Source of the DNA: Streptococcus mitis
GTDB lineage: Bacteria > Bacillota > Bacilli > Lactobacillales > Streptococcaceae
Length of the DNA stretch: 64,000 nucleotides
Reading direction: 5' to 3'
NCBI GenBank assembly: GCA_001914195.1
Contig: MKYF01000007.1
Location: forward strand, 8,712-72,711
Shown piece after piece: positions 17,337 to 25,516 of this stretch. Below the pieces are notes generated by a model. That model had not been told where the DNA came from. It saw nothing but the letters and a program-made list of their open reading frames with translations, and made no database searches. The translations under genes were made by a program, and so were the position numbers. The first letter of the stretch is position 1. The number at the start of each line of letters is the position of its first letter.

Positions 17337-18962
17337 ATGACTGCACATGATATTTTAAACAATCCTTTCCTCAATAAAGGTACTGCTTTTACCTTAGAGG
17401 AGCGAAAGGAACTAGGCCTTATTGGTTTACTGCCACCGTATGTTCAAACGATTGAAGAACAAGCAGCGCAAACTTATGCACAAATGCAAACAAAAGCCAA
17501 TGATTTGGAAAAACGTCTTTTCCTAATGGAAATTTTTAATACCAACAGGACTCTTTTTTATTACCTCTTTTCTCAACATTTGGAAGAATTCAATCCAATT
17601 GTATATGATCCAACCATTGCAGATACGATTGAAGGCTATAGTGATCTTTTTGTAGATCCCCAATATGCGGGATATCTTGATATCAATCATCCTGAAAATA
17701 TTGAAGCTACTTTGAAAAACGCTGCCGGGGGTCGCGAGATTCGTCTCATTGTTGTAACAGATGCAGAAGGAATCCTTGGAATTGGCGACTGGGGAACAAA
17801 TGGTGTCGATATTTCTGTTGGGAAATTGATGGTCTATACGGCTGCTGCTGGAATCGATCCTTCGATGGTTCTTCCTTTAGTCATTGATGCAGGGACTAAC
17901 CGTGAAGAACTTCGTACCAATCCTAATTACTTAGGAAATCGTCACGAACGGGTCCGCGGAGATCGTTACTACGACTTCATTGACCAATTTGTTCAAACAG
18001 CAGAACGTCTCTTTCCTAAACTTTACCTTCACTGGGAAGATTTTGGTCGCTTGAATGCTGCCAATATTCTTGAAAAATACCGGAAACAAATTCCGACCTT
18101 TAATGATGATATTCAAGGTACAGGAATCGTTACCTTGGGTGGTATCTTTGGTTCGCTGGATATTAGTTGTGAAAAATTAACAGATCAAGTTTATCTCTGC
18201 TATGGTGGTGGTACTGCGGGTGCAGGAATTGCCTCTCGTGTTCTTCGTGAAATGGTAAGTGAAGATCTTTCTGAAGAAGAAGCCTATAAACGTTTCTTTA
18301 TGGTTGATAAACAAGGTCTTCTCTTTGATGACATGGATGACTTGACACCAGAGCAAAAACCATTTGCTAAGAAACGTGCTGACTTTAGTAACGCAGATAA
18401 GTTGACTGATCTGCTTGAAGTAGTGAAGACTGTGAAGCCAACCATTCTTGTAGGAACTTCAACTCAGCCTAATACCTTCACTAAAGAAATAGTAGAAGCT
18501 ATGTGTGAAAACACAGAACGTCCAATGATCTTCCCTTTGTCAAATCCAACTAAATTGGCAGAAGCTGGTGCCAAAGATTTGATTGAATGGTCAGATGGCA
18601 AAGCTTTTGTCGCAACAGGAATTCCTGCCGATACGGTTTCTTATAAAGGTGTAGACTATGTGATTGGTCAAGCCAATAATGCCCTGATTTACCCAGGTCT
18701 TGGTCTAGGTATGCTGGCTTCTGAAGCAAGTCTTTTGACTGATGAAATGATTGGAGCAGCGGCGCATTCATTGAGTGGTATTGTCAATCCAGGCCAACCA
18801 GGAGCTCCTGTCTTACCACCATTCAAGTATGTAGCAGATGTTTCTATTAAAGTAGCAGAAGCAGTCGCTAAAAAAGCACAAGAGCAAGGTCTTGCACACG
18901 CTAAGGAAACAGATATGGCCAAAGCAGTTCGTGATTTGAAGTGGTATCCAGAGTATAAATAA
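17337..18962 (+). CDS. mleS: Malolactic enzyme (NAD-dependent L-malate decarboxylase)
   Basis: 541 residues with the malic-enzyme fold. It converts L-malate to L-lactate and CO2 with NAD and Mn2+, relieving acid stress. The N-terminal malic domain contains GDWGTNGVDISVGKL. The metal and catalytic region reads HWEDFGRLNAANILEKYR then IPTFNDDIQGTGIV. The NAD domain begins CYGGGTAGAGIASRVL. Length and these motifs fit malolactic enzyme, but a malic enzyme cannot be excluded by eye. No malate permease (mleP) follows in the window. Confidence 0.88.
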   Translation: MTAHDILNNPFLNKGTAFTLEERKELGLIGLLPPYVQTIEEQAAQTYAQMQTKANDLEKRLFLMEIFNTNRTLFYYLFSQHLEEFNPIVYDPTIADTIEGYSDLFVDPQYAGYLDINHPENIEATLKNAAGGREIRLIVVTDAEGILGIGDWGTNGVDISVGKLMVYTAAAGIDPSMVLPLVIDAGTNREELRTNPNYLGNRHERVRGDRYYDFIDQFVQTAERLFPKLYLHWEDFGRLNAANILEKYRKQIPTFNDDIQGTGIVTLGGIFGSLDISCEKLTDQVYLCYGGGTAGAGIASRVLREMVSEDLSEEEAYKRFFMVDKQGLLFDDMDDLTPEQKPFAKKRADFSNADKLTDLLEVVKTVKPTILVGTSTQPNTFTKEIVEAMCENTERPMIFPLSNPTKLAEAGAKDLIEWSDGKAFVATGIPADTVSYKGVDYVIGQANNALIYPGLGLGMLASEASLLTDEMIGAAAHSLSGIVNPGQPGAPVLPPFKYVADVSIKVAEAVAKKAQEQGLAHAKETDMAKAVRDLKWYPEYK

Positions 18963-19164
18963 TTCATTTCTGCTGCCTATCCTCGGGATACTTGGCTTAT
19001 TTTGGATATGTTAGCAATCTACAGAGTTGATAACCGAAAAGTAAAGAGATTGTCGTATTGACTATTGGTTTTAAACAGTATAAAATAACTGTCGATTTTT
19101 TGTCCGACTGCCAAGAGTCAGTTTAATACTATACTAAAATCAAAACGCATTATATAATAGTGAT

Positions 19165-19293
19165 ATGAAATCAACCAAAGAAGAAATACAAGCCATCAAA
19201 ACACTTTTAAAAGACTCTAATACAACTAAATACCATAAAAGTCTTCAAATCGTTCTATTTTGTCTAATGGGCAAATCTTTGAAATTATCCTAA
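19165..19293 (+). pseudogene. Truncated transposase N-terminus (IS630-like)
   Basis: A 42-codon remnant begins MKSTKEEIQAIKTLLKD and ends prematurely after LMGKSLKLS. Full copies in related strains continue from this kind of HTH start into a longer transposase. The rest is absent, and no inverted-repeat ends can be paired. It stands between mleS and the attenuator promoter. The assignment to an IS630-like family is from memory. Confidence 0.55.
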
Positions 19294-19316
19294 AAGAATT
19301 GAAAGTGTACTGAAAG

Positions 19317-19350
19317 AATTTTCGAAAAATTTTAAAATATTCTGAAATAT
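19317..19350 (+). promoter_or_regulatory. Two CodY-like boxes upstream of the trpXYZ leader promoter
   Basis: AATTTTCGAAAAATT (19317-19331) matches the CodY consensus at 13 of 15 positions and AATATTCTGAAATAT (19336-19350) at about 12 of 15. They end 2 bases before the -35, where a bound repressor would block polymerase. Inference. Confidence 0.45.
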
Positions 19351-19352
19351 TC

Positions 19353-19381
19353 TTGACAGGTGATGAAAAAGGTGGTAAGAT
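19353..19381 (+). promoter_or_regulatory. Promoter of the attenuator/trpXYZ transcript
   Basis: TTGACA (19353-19358), 17-base spacer, TAAGAT (19376-19381). The predicted RNA start is about 19388, 26 bases before the leader ORF. Confidence 0.8.
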
Positions 19382-19413
19382 AGGAAACATCAAAAAAGAA
19401 AGCAGAAAAAGAA

Positions 19414-19473
19414 ATGAATAAAAGACAAGCTGTAACGATGAATCAAAACTTTTACTTTAGCTACTTTAGATAG
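19414..19473 (+). CDS. Putative Phe/Tyr leader peptide of the trpXYZ attenuator
   Basis: A 19-codon ORF encodes MNKRQAVTMNQNFYFSYFR. Codons 13-18 read Phe-Tyr-Phe-Ser-Tyr-Phe, i.e. three Phe and two Tyr codons (TTT, TAC) just before the stop. It contains no Trp. Directly after the stop begins a chain of alternately pairing RNA segments that ends in a terminator. By analogy with enteric pheA and pheST leaders, the ribosome's progress through these codons would report Phe/Tyr-tRNA charging. The weak point is the ribosome-binding site: only AGAAAAAGAA precedes the ATG. It is inferred, with no homologue known to me. Confidence 0.6.
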   Translation: MNKRQAVTMNQNFYFSYFR

Positions 19474-19474
19474 T

Positions 19475-19645
19475 GTTTGTAGACATGTCACCATGGATGC
19501 AAACAGTTCAAGCAATTTGTTTGTATCTATGTGGCTAAGATTTTTGATTGTGGTCCATATAGATGAATATCTAAATGGACTAGCTAAGTTGTAACTTGTT
19601 AGATTATTTCAATCATCCGTTTAGATAGTATCTAGGCGGTTTTTT
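19475..19645 (+). promoter_or_regulatory. Multi-segment transcription attenuator with rho-independent terminator
   Basis: Segments and pairings read directly: A 19475-19487 with B 19492-19504 (11 of 13 bp, loop TCAC). B with C 19519-19531 (13 bp, two G-U). C 19525-19534 with D 19555-19564 (10 bp). D 19551-19564 with E 19569-19582 (13 of 14). E 19569-19578 with F 19617-19626 (10 bp). F with G 19630-19639 (10 bp, loop AGT), followed by TTTTTT: the terminator. Pairing A:B, C:D, E:F leaves G free (read-through); B:C, D:E, F:G terminates. A ribosome at the leader stop would cover A and favour termination; one stalled at Phe/Tyr codons leaves A free. Confidence 0.75.
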
Positions 19646-19649
19646 GTTT

Positions 19650-19757
19650 TATACTCTTCGAAAATCAAATTCAAACCACGTTAACGTCGCCTTGCCGTAC
19701 TCAAGTACAGCCTGCGGCTAGTTTCCTAGTTTGCTCTTTGATTTTTATTGAGTATTA
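19650..19757 (+). repeat. BOX element, A-C type
   Basis: About 108 bases, boxA plus boxC without boxB, joined at GTACTCAAGTACAGCCTGCGG. It sits between the attenuator terminator and trpX, so it is part of the read-through leader RNA. Confidence 0.9.
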
Positions 19758-19781
19758 TCTTTTCTGAGAAGGAGTTTCATT

Positions 19782-20759
19782 ATGAAAGTTGTTCGAAAAT
19801 TACTAGCCCCTCTCTTGGTAGTGGGGATTCTCTTGACTTCTCTGATCAGTTTGCATCAGTTGAAGTCAGATAAGAAAAAAGATGTTTTTCGTATCGGTAT
19901 TTCGCAGTTTATTACCCACCAGTCTCTAGACGCTACCAGAGAAGGTTTTGTGGATGAGTTGGCCAAGCAAGGCTATATTGAAGGGAAAAATATCGAGATT
20001 GATTTGCAAAATGCACAGGGAGAGCAAAGAAATCTAAAAACGATTTCCCAGCAACTAGCAGAATCTAGTGATGTCGTTCTAGCTATCGCAACGCCTTCTG
20101 CTCAGAGCTTGGCCAATACAACACAAACGACACCTGTTATTTTTTCAGCGGTAACAGATCCTGTCAGTGCCAAGTTGGTTGAGTCAAGAGAACACCCTGG
20201 GGGCAATGTGACTGGGACAAGTGACCAGTCATCAGATGCCATTTCAACCCAAATCAATTTGATAAAGAAAGTGTTACCAAAGGCTAAAACGATTGGAATC
20301 CTCTATACTCAGAGCGAGCCAAATTCAGTTGTCCAAAAGGATGAAGCTAAGCGCCTTCTGGAAGAAAAAGGCTTTGCCGTTGTTGAAAAAACAATCTTGG
20401 ACAGTAACAACGTCAAGGCTGCTGCAGAAAGCTTGATGGCAGAGGTGGATATGGTTTTTGTACCAACGGATAATATCATTTCGTCAACCATGGAAACAGT
20501 TAAGCAGGTTTCTATTAAACACAAGGTTCCGGTATTTGGTGGTTCAACAGAAATGGTTGCGGTTGGTGGCTTGTATAACTACGGAACAAATTATGAAGAA
20601 TTGGGACGTCAGACAGCACGAATGCTGGTTCGTGTTTTAAAAGGTGAGAATCCAGAAAATATAGCAGTTGAGTTGCCTGAAAAACTGGAATTGCATACCA
20701 ATCAAGAAATGGCAGACGCATTGGGAATTGATATTAGTAAGTTAGAAGGCAAGGAATAA
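19782..20759 (+). CDS. trpX: ABC transporter substrate-binding protein, TrpX family (aromatic amino acid type)
   Basis: 325 residues of the ABC_sub_bind (PF04392-like) family. FRIGISQFITHQSLDATREGF begins the mature domain and VTGTSDQSS and GILYTQSEPNSV are typical. The N-terminus has one hydrophobic segment (about 7-25) but no lipobox Cys, so it is probably membrane-tethered. This family is usually annotated as tryptophan or aromatic amino acid uptake. The Phe/Tyr leader peptide upstream suggests phenylalanine or tyrosine as the controlled substrate here. It is followed by permease and ATPase genes in one operon. Confidence 0.8.
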   Translation: MKVVRKLLAPLLVVGILLTSLISLHQLKSDKKKDVFRIGISQFITHQSLDATREGFVDELAKQGYIEGKNIEIDLQNAQGEQRNLKTISQQLAESSDVVLAIATPSAQSLANTTQTTPVIFSAVTDPVSAKLVESREHPGGNVTGTSDQSSDAISTQINLIKKVLPKAKTIGILYTQSEPNSVVQKDEAKRLLEEKGFAVVEKTILDSNNVKAAAESLMAEVDMVFVPTDNIISSTMETVKQVSIKHKVPVFGGSTEMVAVGGLYNYGTNYEELGRQTARMLVRVLKGENPENIAVELPEKLELHTNQEMADALGIDISKLEGKE

Positions 20760-20770
20760 GGAGGTTTGAG

Positions 20771-21664
20771 ATGAATTTTGTATTATCTAGTTTATCAGAA
20801 GGTTTGTTGTGGTCGATTATGGCGATTGGGGTCTACTTGACTTTCCGTATTTTGGATATTGCGGATATGACTGCTGAAGGAGCCTTTCCTCTGGGGGCGG
20901 CTGTCGTCGTATCTCAGATACAGGCAGGGACAAATCCTTGGATTGCGACTTTACTTGCTTTGCTGGCAGGTATGGTAGCAGGTCTTGTATCAGGAATGCT
21001 TCACACCAAGATGAAAATTCCAGCTCTCTTGACAGGGATTGTAACCTTGACAGGACTTTATTCGATCAATATTAAAATCATGGGAAGTGTGCCCAATCTT
21101 TCCTTGGGAGATTCTTCAACTGTCTTTAAACAGTTGGCTAGCTTGGGTCTGACAACTGAAGAAGCTGTTTTCTCATTCAGTTTAGCCTGTCTCTTACTTG
21201 TTTGTTTGGTCTTGACTCTTTTGATGAAAACAGAGATTGGCTTGGTCTTGCGTTCGACTGGGGACAATATTCCGATGAGTGAGGCCAATGGGGTCAATGT
21301 AGACACCATGAAGATTGTTGGTTACATGATTTCAAACGGCTTGATTGCCCTATGTGGTTCCTTGTTTGCCCAAAATGATGGATTTTCGGATGTAACTTCT
21401 GGGACAGGAACCATCGTTGTTGGTTTGAGTGCAGTGATTATTGCGGAAGTCTTGATTCACGACTTGACCATTGGAGGTCGCTTATTATCCATCGGAATCG
21501 GTGCTATTGTATACCGTTTGATTATTTTAAATATCTATGAAATTCCAAATCTAGATCAAAATCTGGTTCGTCTCTTTAATGCAATCTTGCTTGCCTTGGT
21601 TTTATTTGCGCCAGAATTACAAAAGAGATTAAAGATTCGTGGTCTGAAATTGAGAAATGAATAG
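20771..21664 (+). CDS. trpY: ABC transporter permease, TrpY family
   Basis: 297 residues with about eight membrane segments, of the branched-chain/BPD_transp_2 permease type. DIADMTAEGAFPLGAAVV near the N-terminus and SNGLIALCGSLFAQNDGFSDVTSGTGTIVVGL are the family's typical stretches. Partner of TrpX and TrpZ. AAGGAGG precedes the ATG by 7 bases. Confidence 0.85.
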   Translation: MNFVLSSLSEGLLWSIMAIGVYLTFRILDIADMTAEGAFPLGAAVVVSQIQAGTNPWIATLLALLAGMVAGLVSGMLHTKMKIPALLTGIVTLTGLYSINIKIMGSVPNLSLGDSSTVFKQLASLGLTTEEAVFSFSLACLLLVCLVLTLLMKTEIGLVLRSTGDNIPMSEANGVNVDTMKIVGYMISNGLIALCGSLFAQNDGFSDVTSGTGTIVVGLSAVIIAEVLIHDLTIGGRLLSIGIGAIVYRLIILNIYEIPNLDQNLVRLFNAILLALVLFAPELQKRLKIRGLKLRNE

Positions 21665-21676
21665 GAGGAGAAAGTT

Positions 21677-22480
21677 ATGGCAAGTTTGTTAACACTTGAA
21701 AATATTCACAAAACATTTGAAGCAGGGACAGTCAATGAGAACCATGTCCTCAAAGGATTAGATTTAGAAGTTGAAGAGGGAGATTTTATCTCTGTGATTG
21801 GTGGAAATGGGGCAGGGAAATCCACTTTGATGAATATCTTGGCTGGCAATCTATCGGTGGACGAAGGGGACCTTTTATTGGCAGGCAAATCCATTAAAAA
21901 TCTGAGTGTACGAAAGAGAGCCAAGGATATTGCCCGTGTTTTTCAAGATCCTAAGATGGGAACAGCTTCTCGTTTGACGATTGAGGAAAATATGGCTATT
22001 GCCTTGAGACGTGGACAAAAAAGAGGGCTTGGTTGGGGCGTGAAGGAGAAGGATAGAATCCAGTTCCAAGAGGCCTTGAAAGAGTTGAATATCGGCCTTG
22101 AAAACCGCTTAAAAGTAGATACTCAATATCTCTCAGGAGGACAAAGACAGGCCTTGACCCTAGTCATGGCGGCTCTGGTGAAACCCAAACTTTTGCTTTT
22201 GGATGAACATACTGCGGCCCTTGACCCTAAAACGAGTCAAATGGTGATGGATTTGACGCAAAAGATTGTGGAACACCATCAGTTGACGACTTTGATGATT
22301 ACCCACGATATGAACCATGCTATTGAGTACGGAAATCGTCTCATTATGCTCTATCAGGGTAAGATAGTGGTGGATGTCAAGGGAGAGGAGAAAAAGCATC
22401 TGACAGTTGAAGACCTCATGCATCTCTTCCAGAAAAATAGTGGCCAAAGTCTAGTCAGTGATGAATTGGTTTTAGGATAA
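21677..22480 (+). CDS. trpZ: ABC transporter ATPase, TrpZ family
   Basis: 267 residues. Walker A is GGNGAGKS, the signature LSGGQRQA, Walker B LLLLDEH and the switch region ITHDMNHAIEYG. Walker B carries DEH in place of the commoner DEP. It energises the TrpXY importer. Last gene of the operon before a terminator. Confidence 0.9.
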   Translation: MASLLTLENIHKTFEAGTVNENHVLKGLDLEVEEGDFISVIGGNGAGKSTLMNILAGNLSVDEGDLLLAGKSIKNLSVRKRAKDIARVFQDPKMGTASRLTIEENMAIALRRGQKRGLGWGVKEKDRIQFQEALKELNIGLENRLKVDTQYLSGGQRQALTLVMAALVKPKLLLLDEHTAALDPKTSQMVMDLTQKIVEHHQLTTLMITHDMNHAIEYGNRLIMLYQGKIVVDVKGEEKKHLTVEDLMHLFQKNSGQSLVSDELVLG

Positions 22481-22485
22481 AGAAA

Positions 22486-22516
22486 AAGGCTGAGATCTAG
22501 TGTCTCAGTCTTTTAT
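22486..22516 (+). terminator. Terminator of trpXYZ
   Basis: AGGCTGAGA ... TCTCAGTCTT stem-loop then TTTATT. Confidence 0.8.
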
Positions 22517-22549
22517 TAGTACAAATGGATAGGTAGAAATATGAAATTA

Positions 22550-22662
22550 ATACTCTTCGAAGATCTCTTCAAACCGTGTCAGCTCTATCTGTAACCTCAA
22601 AACAGTGTTTTGAGTAACCTGCGGCTAGCTTCCTAGTTTGCTCTTTGATTTTCATTGAGTAT
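22550..22662 (+). repeat. BOX element, truncated A-B-C type
   Basis: About 113 bases. boxA starts ATACTCTTCGAAGATC but jumps after CGTGTCAG into boxB (CTCTATCTGTAACCTC), losing its middle. boxC is intact, ending CATTGAGTAT. Confidence 0.85.
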
Positions 22663-22805
22663 AAACTCAGTAAGGAGCCCTCTTTCGCAGAAAAGCAGGG
22701 TTCTTTTTGCTGTCTATTCCATCCTTGAAAGTGTAGAACAAACTGGTCAGGGTGGCTAGTTTATGGTATAATGAAAGGGACTCAAAAAGAAACAGGAGAA
22801 AAATG

Positions 22806-23054
22806 ATGGATTTACTTTTAGCAATTGTATTGATTGTGCTAGCTTTTCTAGGAGGAGCTCTTGGAGGAATGTACTTGGTTCGTAAGCAAATTGAAAAAGA
22901 ATTCGCTGACAACCCACGTTTGAATGCTGAAGCAGTTCGTACTCTTTTGAGTGCAAATGGTCAAAAACCAAGCGAAGCTAAGGTACAACAAGTTTACCAC
23001 CAAATCATCCGCCAACAAAAAGCAGCCCTTGCTAACAATAAAAAGAAAAAATAA
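22806..23054 (+). CDS. YneF family (UPF0154) small membrane protein
   Basis: 82 residues: one N-terminal membrane segment (2-24, ending [17 protein letters not shown]), then the conserved [32 protein letters not shown] helix and a Lys-rich tail. Length and sequence fit UPF0154/YneF, function unknown. ATG 22803 and 22806 are adjacent; 22806 sits 7 bases after AGGAG. It precedes murI, as in related genomes, but has its own -10 (TATGGTATAAT). Confidence 0.88.
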
Positions 23055-23062
23055 ATAAGGAA

Positions 23063-23086
23063 AAGTCTGGGATGAAAGTTCCAGAC
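23063..23086 (+). terminator. Hairpin after yneF
   Basis: AAGTCTGG ... CCAGACTT stem of 8 bp without a clear T-run. It may be a weak terminator. The following bases to 23250 hold no gene that I can support. Confidence 0.4.
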
Positions 23087-23256
23087 TTCTCACTATGTTG
23101 GCTATGGTTTAGGGATGAGACTTTTTCCTTGCATTCTATTGATATTTGATTATGATTAAGAGAGATAGTGGTTGTTGATGAGGTTGTCCTTTAGTTCTTA
23201 AAGACAAGTAAGCATAATGAACTATCAATCAGAAAAAAGACTAGAAAGAAGACTGT

Positions 23257-24051
23257 ATGGATAATCGACCAATTGGTTTTTTGGATTCGGGTGTCGGGGG
23301 CTTGACCGTTGTGCGCGAGCTTATGCGCCAGCTTCCCCATGAAGAAATCGTCTATATTGGAGATTCGGCACGGGCGCCCTATGGTCCCCGTCCTGCTGAG
23401 CAAATTCGTGAATATACTTGGCAGTTGGTCAACTTTCTTTTGACCAAGGATGTCAAAATGATTGTCATTGCTTGTAATACTGCGACTGCGGTCGTCTGGG
23501 AAGAAATTAAGGCTCGACTAGACATTCCTGTCTTGGGTGTGATTTTACCAGGAGCTTCGGCAGCTATCAAGTCCAGTCAAGGTGGGAAAATCGGAGTGAT
23601 TGGAACACCCATGACAGTACAATCTGACATCTATCGTCAGAAAATCAACGATCTGGATCCGGACTTACAGGTGGAGAGCTTGGCCTGTCCCAAGTTTGCT
23701 CCCTTGGTGGAGTCGGGTGCCCTGTCAACCAGTGTCACCAAGAAAGTGGTCTATGAAACCCTGCGTCCCTTGGTTGGAAAGGTGGATAGCCTGATTTTGG
23801 GTTGTACCCATTATCCACTGCTCAGACCTATTATTCAAAATGTCATGGGACCCAAGGTTCAGCTCATCGATAGTGGAGCAGAGTGCGTACGAGATATCTC
23901 AGTCTTACTTAATTATTTTGAAATCAATCGTGGTCGCGATGCTGGATCACTCCATCATCGTTTTTACACAACAGCCAGCAGCCAAAGTTTTGCACAAATT
24001 GGTGAAGAATGGCTTGAAAAAGAGATTCATGTGGAGCATGTAGAATTATGA
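23257..24051 (+). CDS. murI: Glutamate racemase
   Basis: 264 residues; converts L-glutamate to D-glutamate for peptidoglycan. IGFLDSGVGGLTVVREL holds the first conserved Asp/Ser, and the two catalytic cysteines lie in VIACNTATA and LGCTHYPLL. The start ATG follows AAAGAAGACTGT, a modest ribosome-binding site. The stop overlaps the next gene by 4 bases (ATGA), starting a tightly packed operon that runs to yidD. Confidence 0.96.
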   Translation: MDNRPIGFLDSGVGGLTVVRELMRQLPHEEIVYIGDSARAPYGPRPAEQIREYTWQLVNFLLTKDVKMIVIACNTATAVVWEEIKARLDIPVLGVILPGASAAIKSSQGGKIGVIGTPMTVQSDIYRQKINDLDPDLQVESLACPKFAPLVESGALSTSVTKKVVYETLRPLVGKVDSLILGCTHYPLLRPIIQNVMGPKVQLIDSGAECVRDISVLLNYFEINRGRDAGSLHHRFYTTASSQSFAQIGEEWLEKEIHVEHVEL

Positions 24052-25019
24052 CAAATAAAATTTATGAATACAAGGATGACCAGGACTGGTATGTCGGGTC
24101 CTATGGTATTTTTGGTGGCGTCCGGACGTTGACGGATGATGACTTGGATTTTCCTCTATTGGAGTTTGCCCAAAGATTTCGAGATGAGGAACGAGGTTTT
24201 CCTGTTTCTGTTACTGTTTTACGCTATGGTTCTCTCTACCGTTTATTGTCTTTTGTGGTAGATATCCTCAACCAAGAAATGGGACGAAATGTGGAAGTCA
24301 TCCAACGTCAGGGGGCTTTGCTCTTGGTTGAAAATGGCCAACTCCTGCATGTAGAATTGCCTAAAGAAGGTGTTGATGTAGAAGCTTTCTTTGAGACAAA
24401 CAAGGTCAGAGAAACCTTATTGATTGCGACTCGTAACGAGGGCAAGACCAAAGAGTTCCGAGCTATCTTTGACAAATTAGGCTACGATGTGGAAAATCTT
24501 AATGACTATCCTGACTTGCCTGAAGTAGCAGAAACAGGCATGACCTTCGAAGAAAATGCCCGTCTCAAGGCAGAAACTATTTCTCAATTAACAGGCAAGA
24601 TGGTTCTGGCAGATGATTCTGGACTTAAAGTTGATGTCCTTGGTGGCTTGCCAGGTGTCTGGTCAGCTCGTTTCGCAGGAGTGGGAGCTACTGATCGTGA
24701 AAACAATGCCAAACTCTTGCACGAATTGGCCATGGTCTTTGAACTCAAGGACCGTTCGGCTCAATTCCATACAACCCTAGTCGTAGCCAGTCCCAACAAG
24801 GAAAGTTTGGTTGTTGAAGCAGACTGGCCTGGCTACATTAACTTTGAACCTAAGGGTGAAAATGGATTTGGCTATGATCCTCTCTTTTTAGTGGGAGAGA
24901 CAGGCAAGTCCTCAGCTGAATTAACCCTTGAAGAAAAAAATAGTCAATCTCATCGTGCCTTAGCCGTTAAGAAACTTTTGGAGGTATTTCCATCATGGCA
25001 AAGCAAACCATCATTGTAA
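24048..25019 (+). CDS. rdgB: XTP/dITP diphosphatase RdgB/HAM1 with a streptococcal N-terminal domain
   Basis: 323 residues. The C-terminal part from about residue 124 is a complete HAM1 enzyme: LLIATRNEGKTKEF (substrate loop), ADDSGLKVDVLGGLPGVWSARFAG (catalytic Asp), GFGYDPLF and SHRALAVKKL. It removes non-canonical purine triphosphates such as ITP and XTP. The first ~120 residues belong to no domain I recognise and make the protein about 120 residues longer than typical RdgB. Overlaps murI by 4 and yfcE by 25 bases. Confidence 0.92.
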   Translation: MTNKIYEYKDDQDWYVGSYGIFGGVRTLTDDDLDFPLLEFAQRFRDEERGFPVSVTVLRYGSLYRLLSFVVDILNQEMGRNVEVIQRQGALLLVENGQLLHVELPKEGVDVEAFFETNKVRETLLIATRNEGKTKEFRAIFDKLGYDVENLNDYPDLPEVAETGMTFEENARLKAETISQLTGKMVLADDSGLKVDVLGGLPGVWSARFAGVGATDRENNAKLLHELAMVFELKDRSAQFHTTLVVASPNKESLVVEADWPGYINFEPKGENGFGYDPLFLVGETGKSSAELTLEEKNSQSHRALAVKKLLEVFPSWQSKPSL

Positions 25020-25516
25020 TGAGCGATTCTCATGGCGATAGCTTGATTGTGGAAGAAGTCCGTGATCGCTATGTAGGCAAAGTTGATGCCGTTTTTCATA
25101 ACGGCGATTCTGAACTGCGTCCAGATTCTCCCCTTTGGGAGGGCATCCGCGTTGTTAAAGGGAACATGGACTTTTACGCCGGCTACCCAGAACGTTTGGT
25201 GACTGAGCTTGGTTCGACCAAGATTATCCAAACCCATGGTCACTTGTTTGACATCAATTTCAACTTTCAAAAGTTGGACTACTGGGCTCAGGAAGAAAAT
25301 GCTGATATCTGCCTTTATGGTCACTTGCATGTGCCAAGCGCTTGGATGGAAGGCAAGACCCTCTTTCTAAATCCAGGTTCCATCAGTCAACCACGTGGGA
25401 CCATCAGAGAATGTCTCTATGCTCGTGTGGAGATTGATGATAGTTATTTTAAAGTGGACTTTTTGACACGAGACCATGAGGTGTATCCGGGCTTGTCCAA
25501 GGAGTTTAGCCGATGA
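24995..25516 (+). CDS. YfcE/MJ0936 family metallophosphoesterase
   Basis: 173 residues of calcineurin-like phosphoesterase fold. Metal-binding motifs appear in order: MSDSHGD, HNGDSE, KGNMD, THGH and YGHLHVPS. Relatives hydrolyse phosphodiesters in vitro; the natural substrate is unknown. It begins inside the 3' end of rdgB and overlaps cbpB by 4 bases, indicating translational coupling. Confidence 0.9.
   Translation: MAKQTIIVMSDSHGDSLIVEEVRDRYVGKVDAVFHNGDSELRPDSPLWEGIRVVKGNMDFYAGYPERLVTELGSTKIIQTHGHLFDINFNFQKLDYWAQEENADICLYGHLHVPSAWMEGKTLFLNPGSISQPRGTIRECLYARVEIDDSYFKVDFLTRDHEVYPGLSKEFSR

Noticed and set aside
19165..19293. A complete, active insertion sequence
   Set aside because: Only the first 42 codons of a transposase-like frame are present, with no catalytic region and no pair of inverted ends.
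19388..19645. A T-box riboswitch upstream of trpXYZ
   Set aside because: The conserved T-box sequence (AGGGTGGNACCGCG) is absent; the chain of pairing segments plus leader ORF explains the region better.
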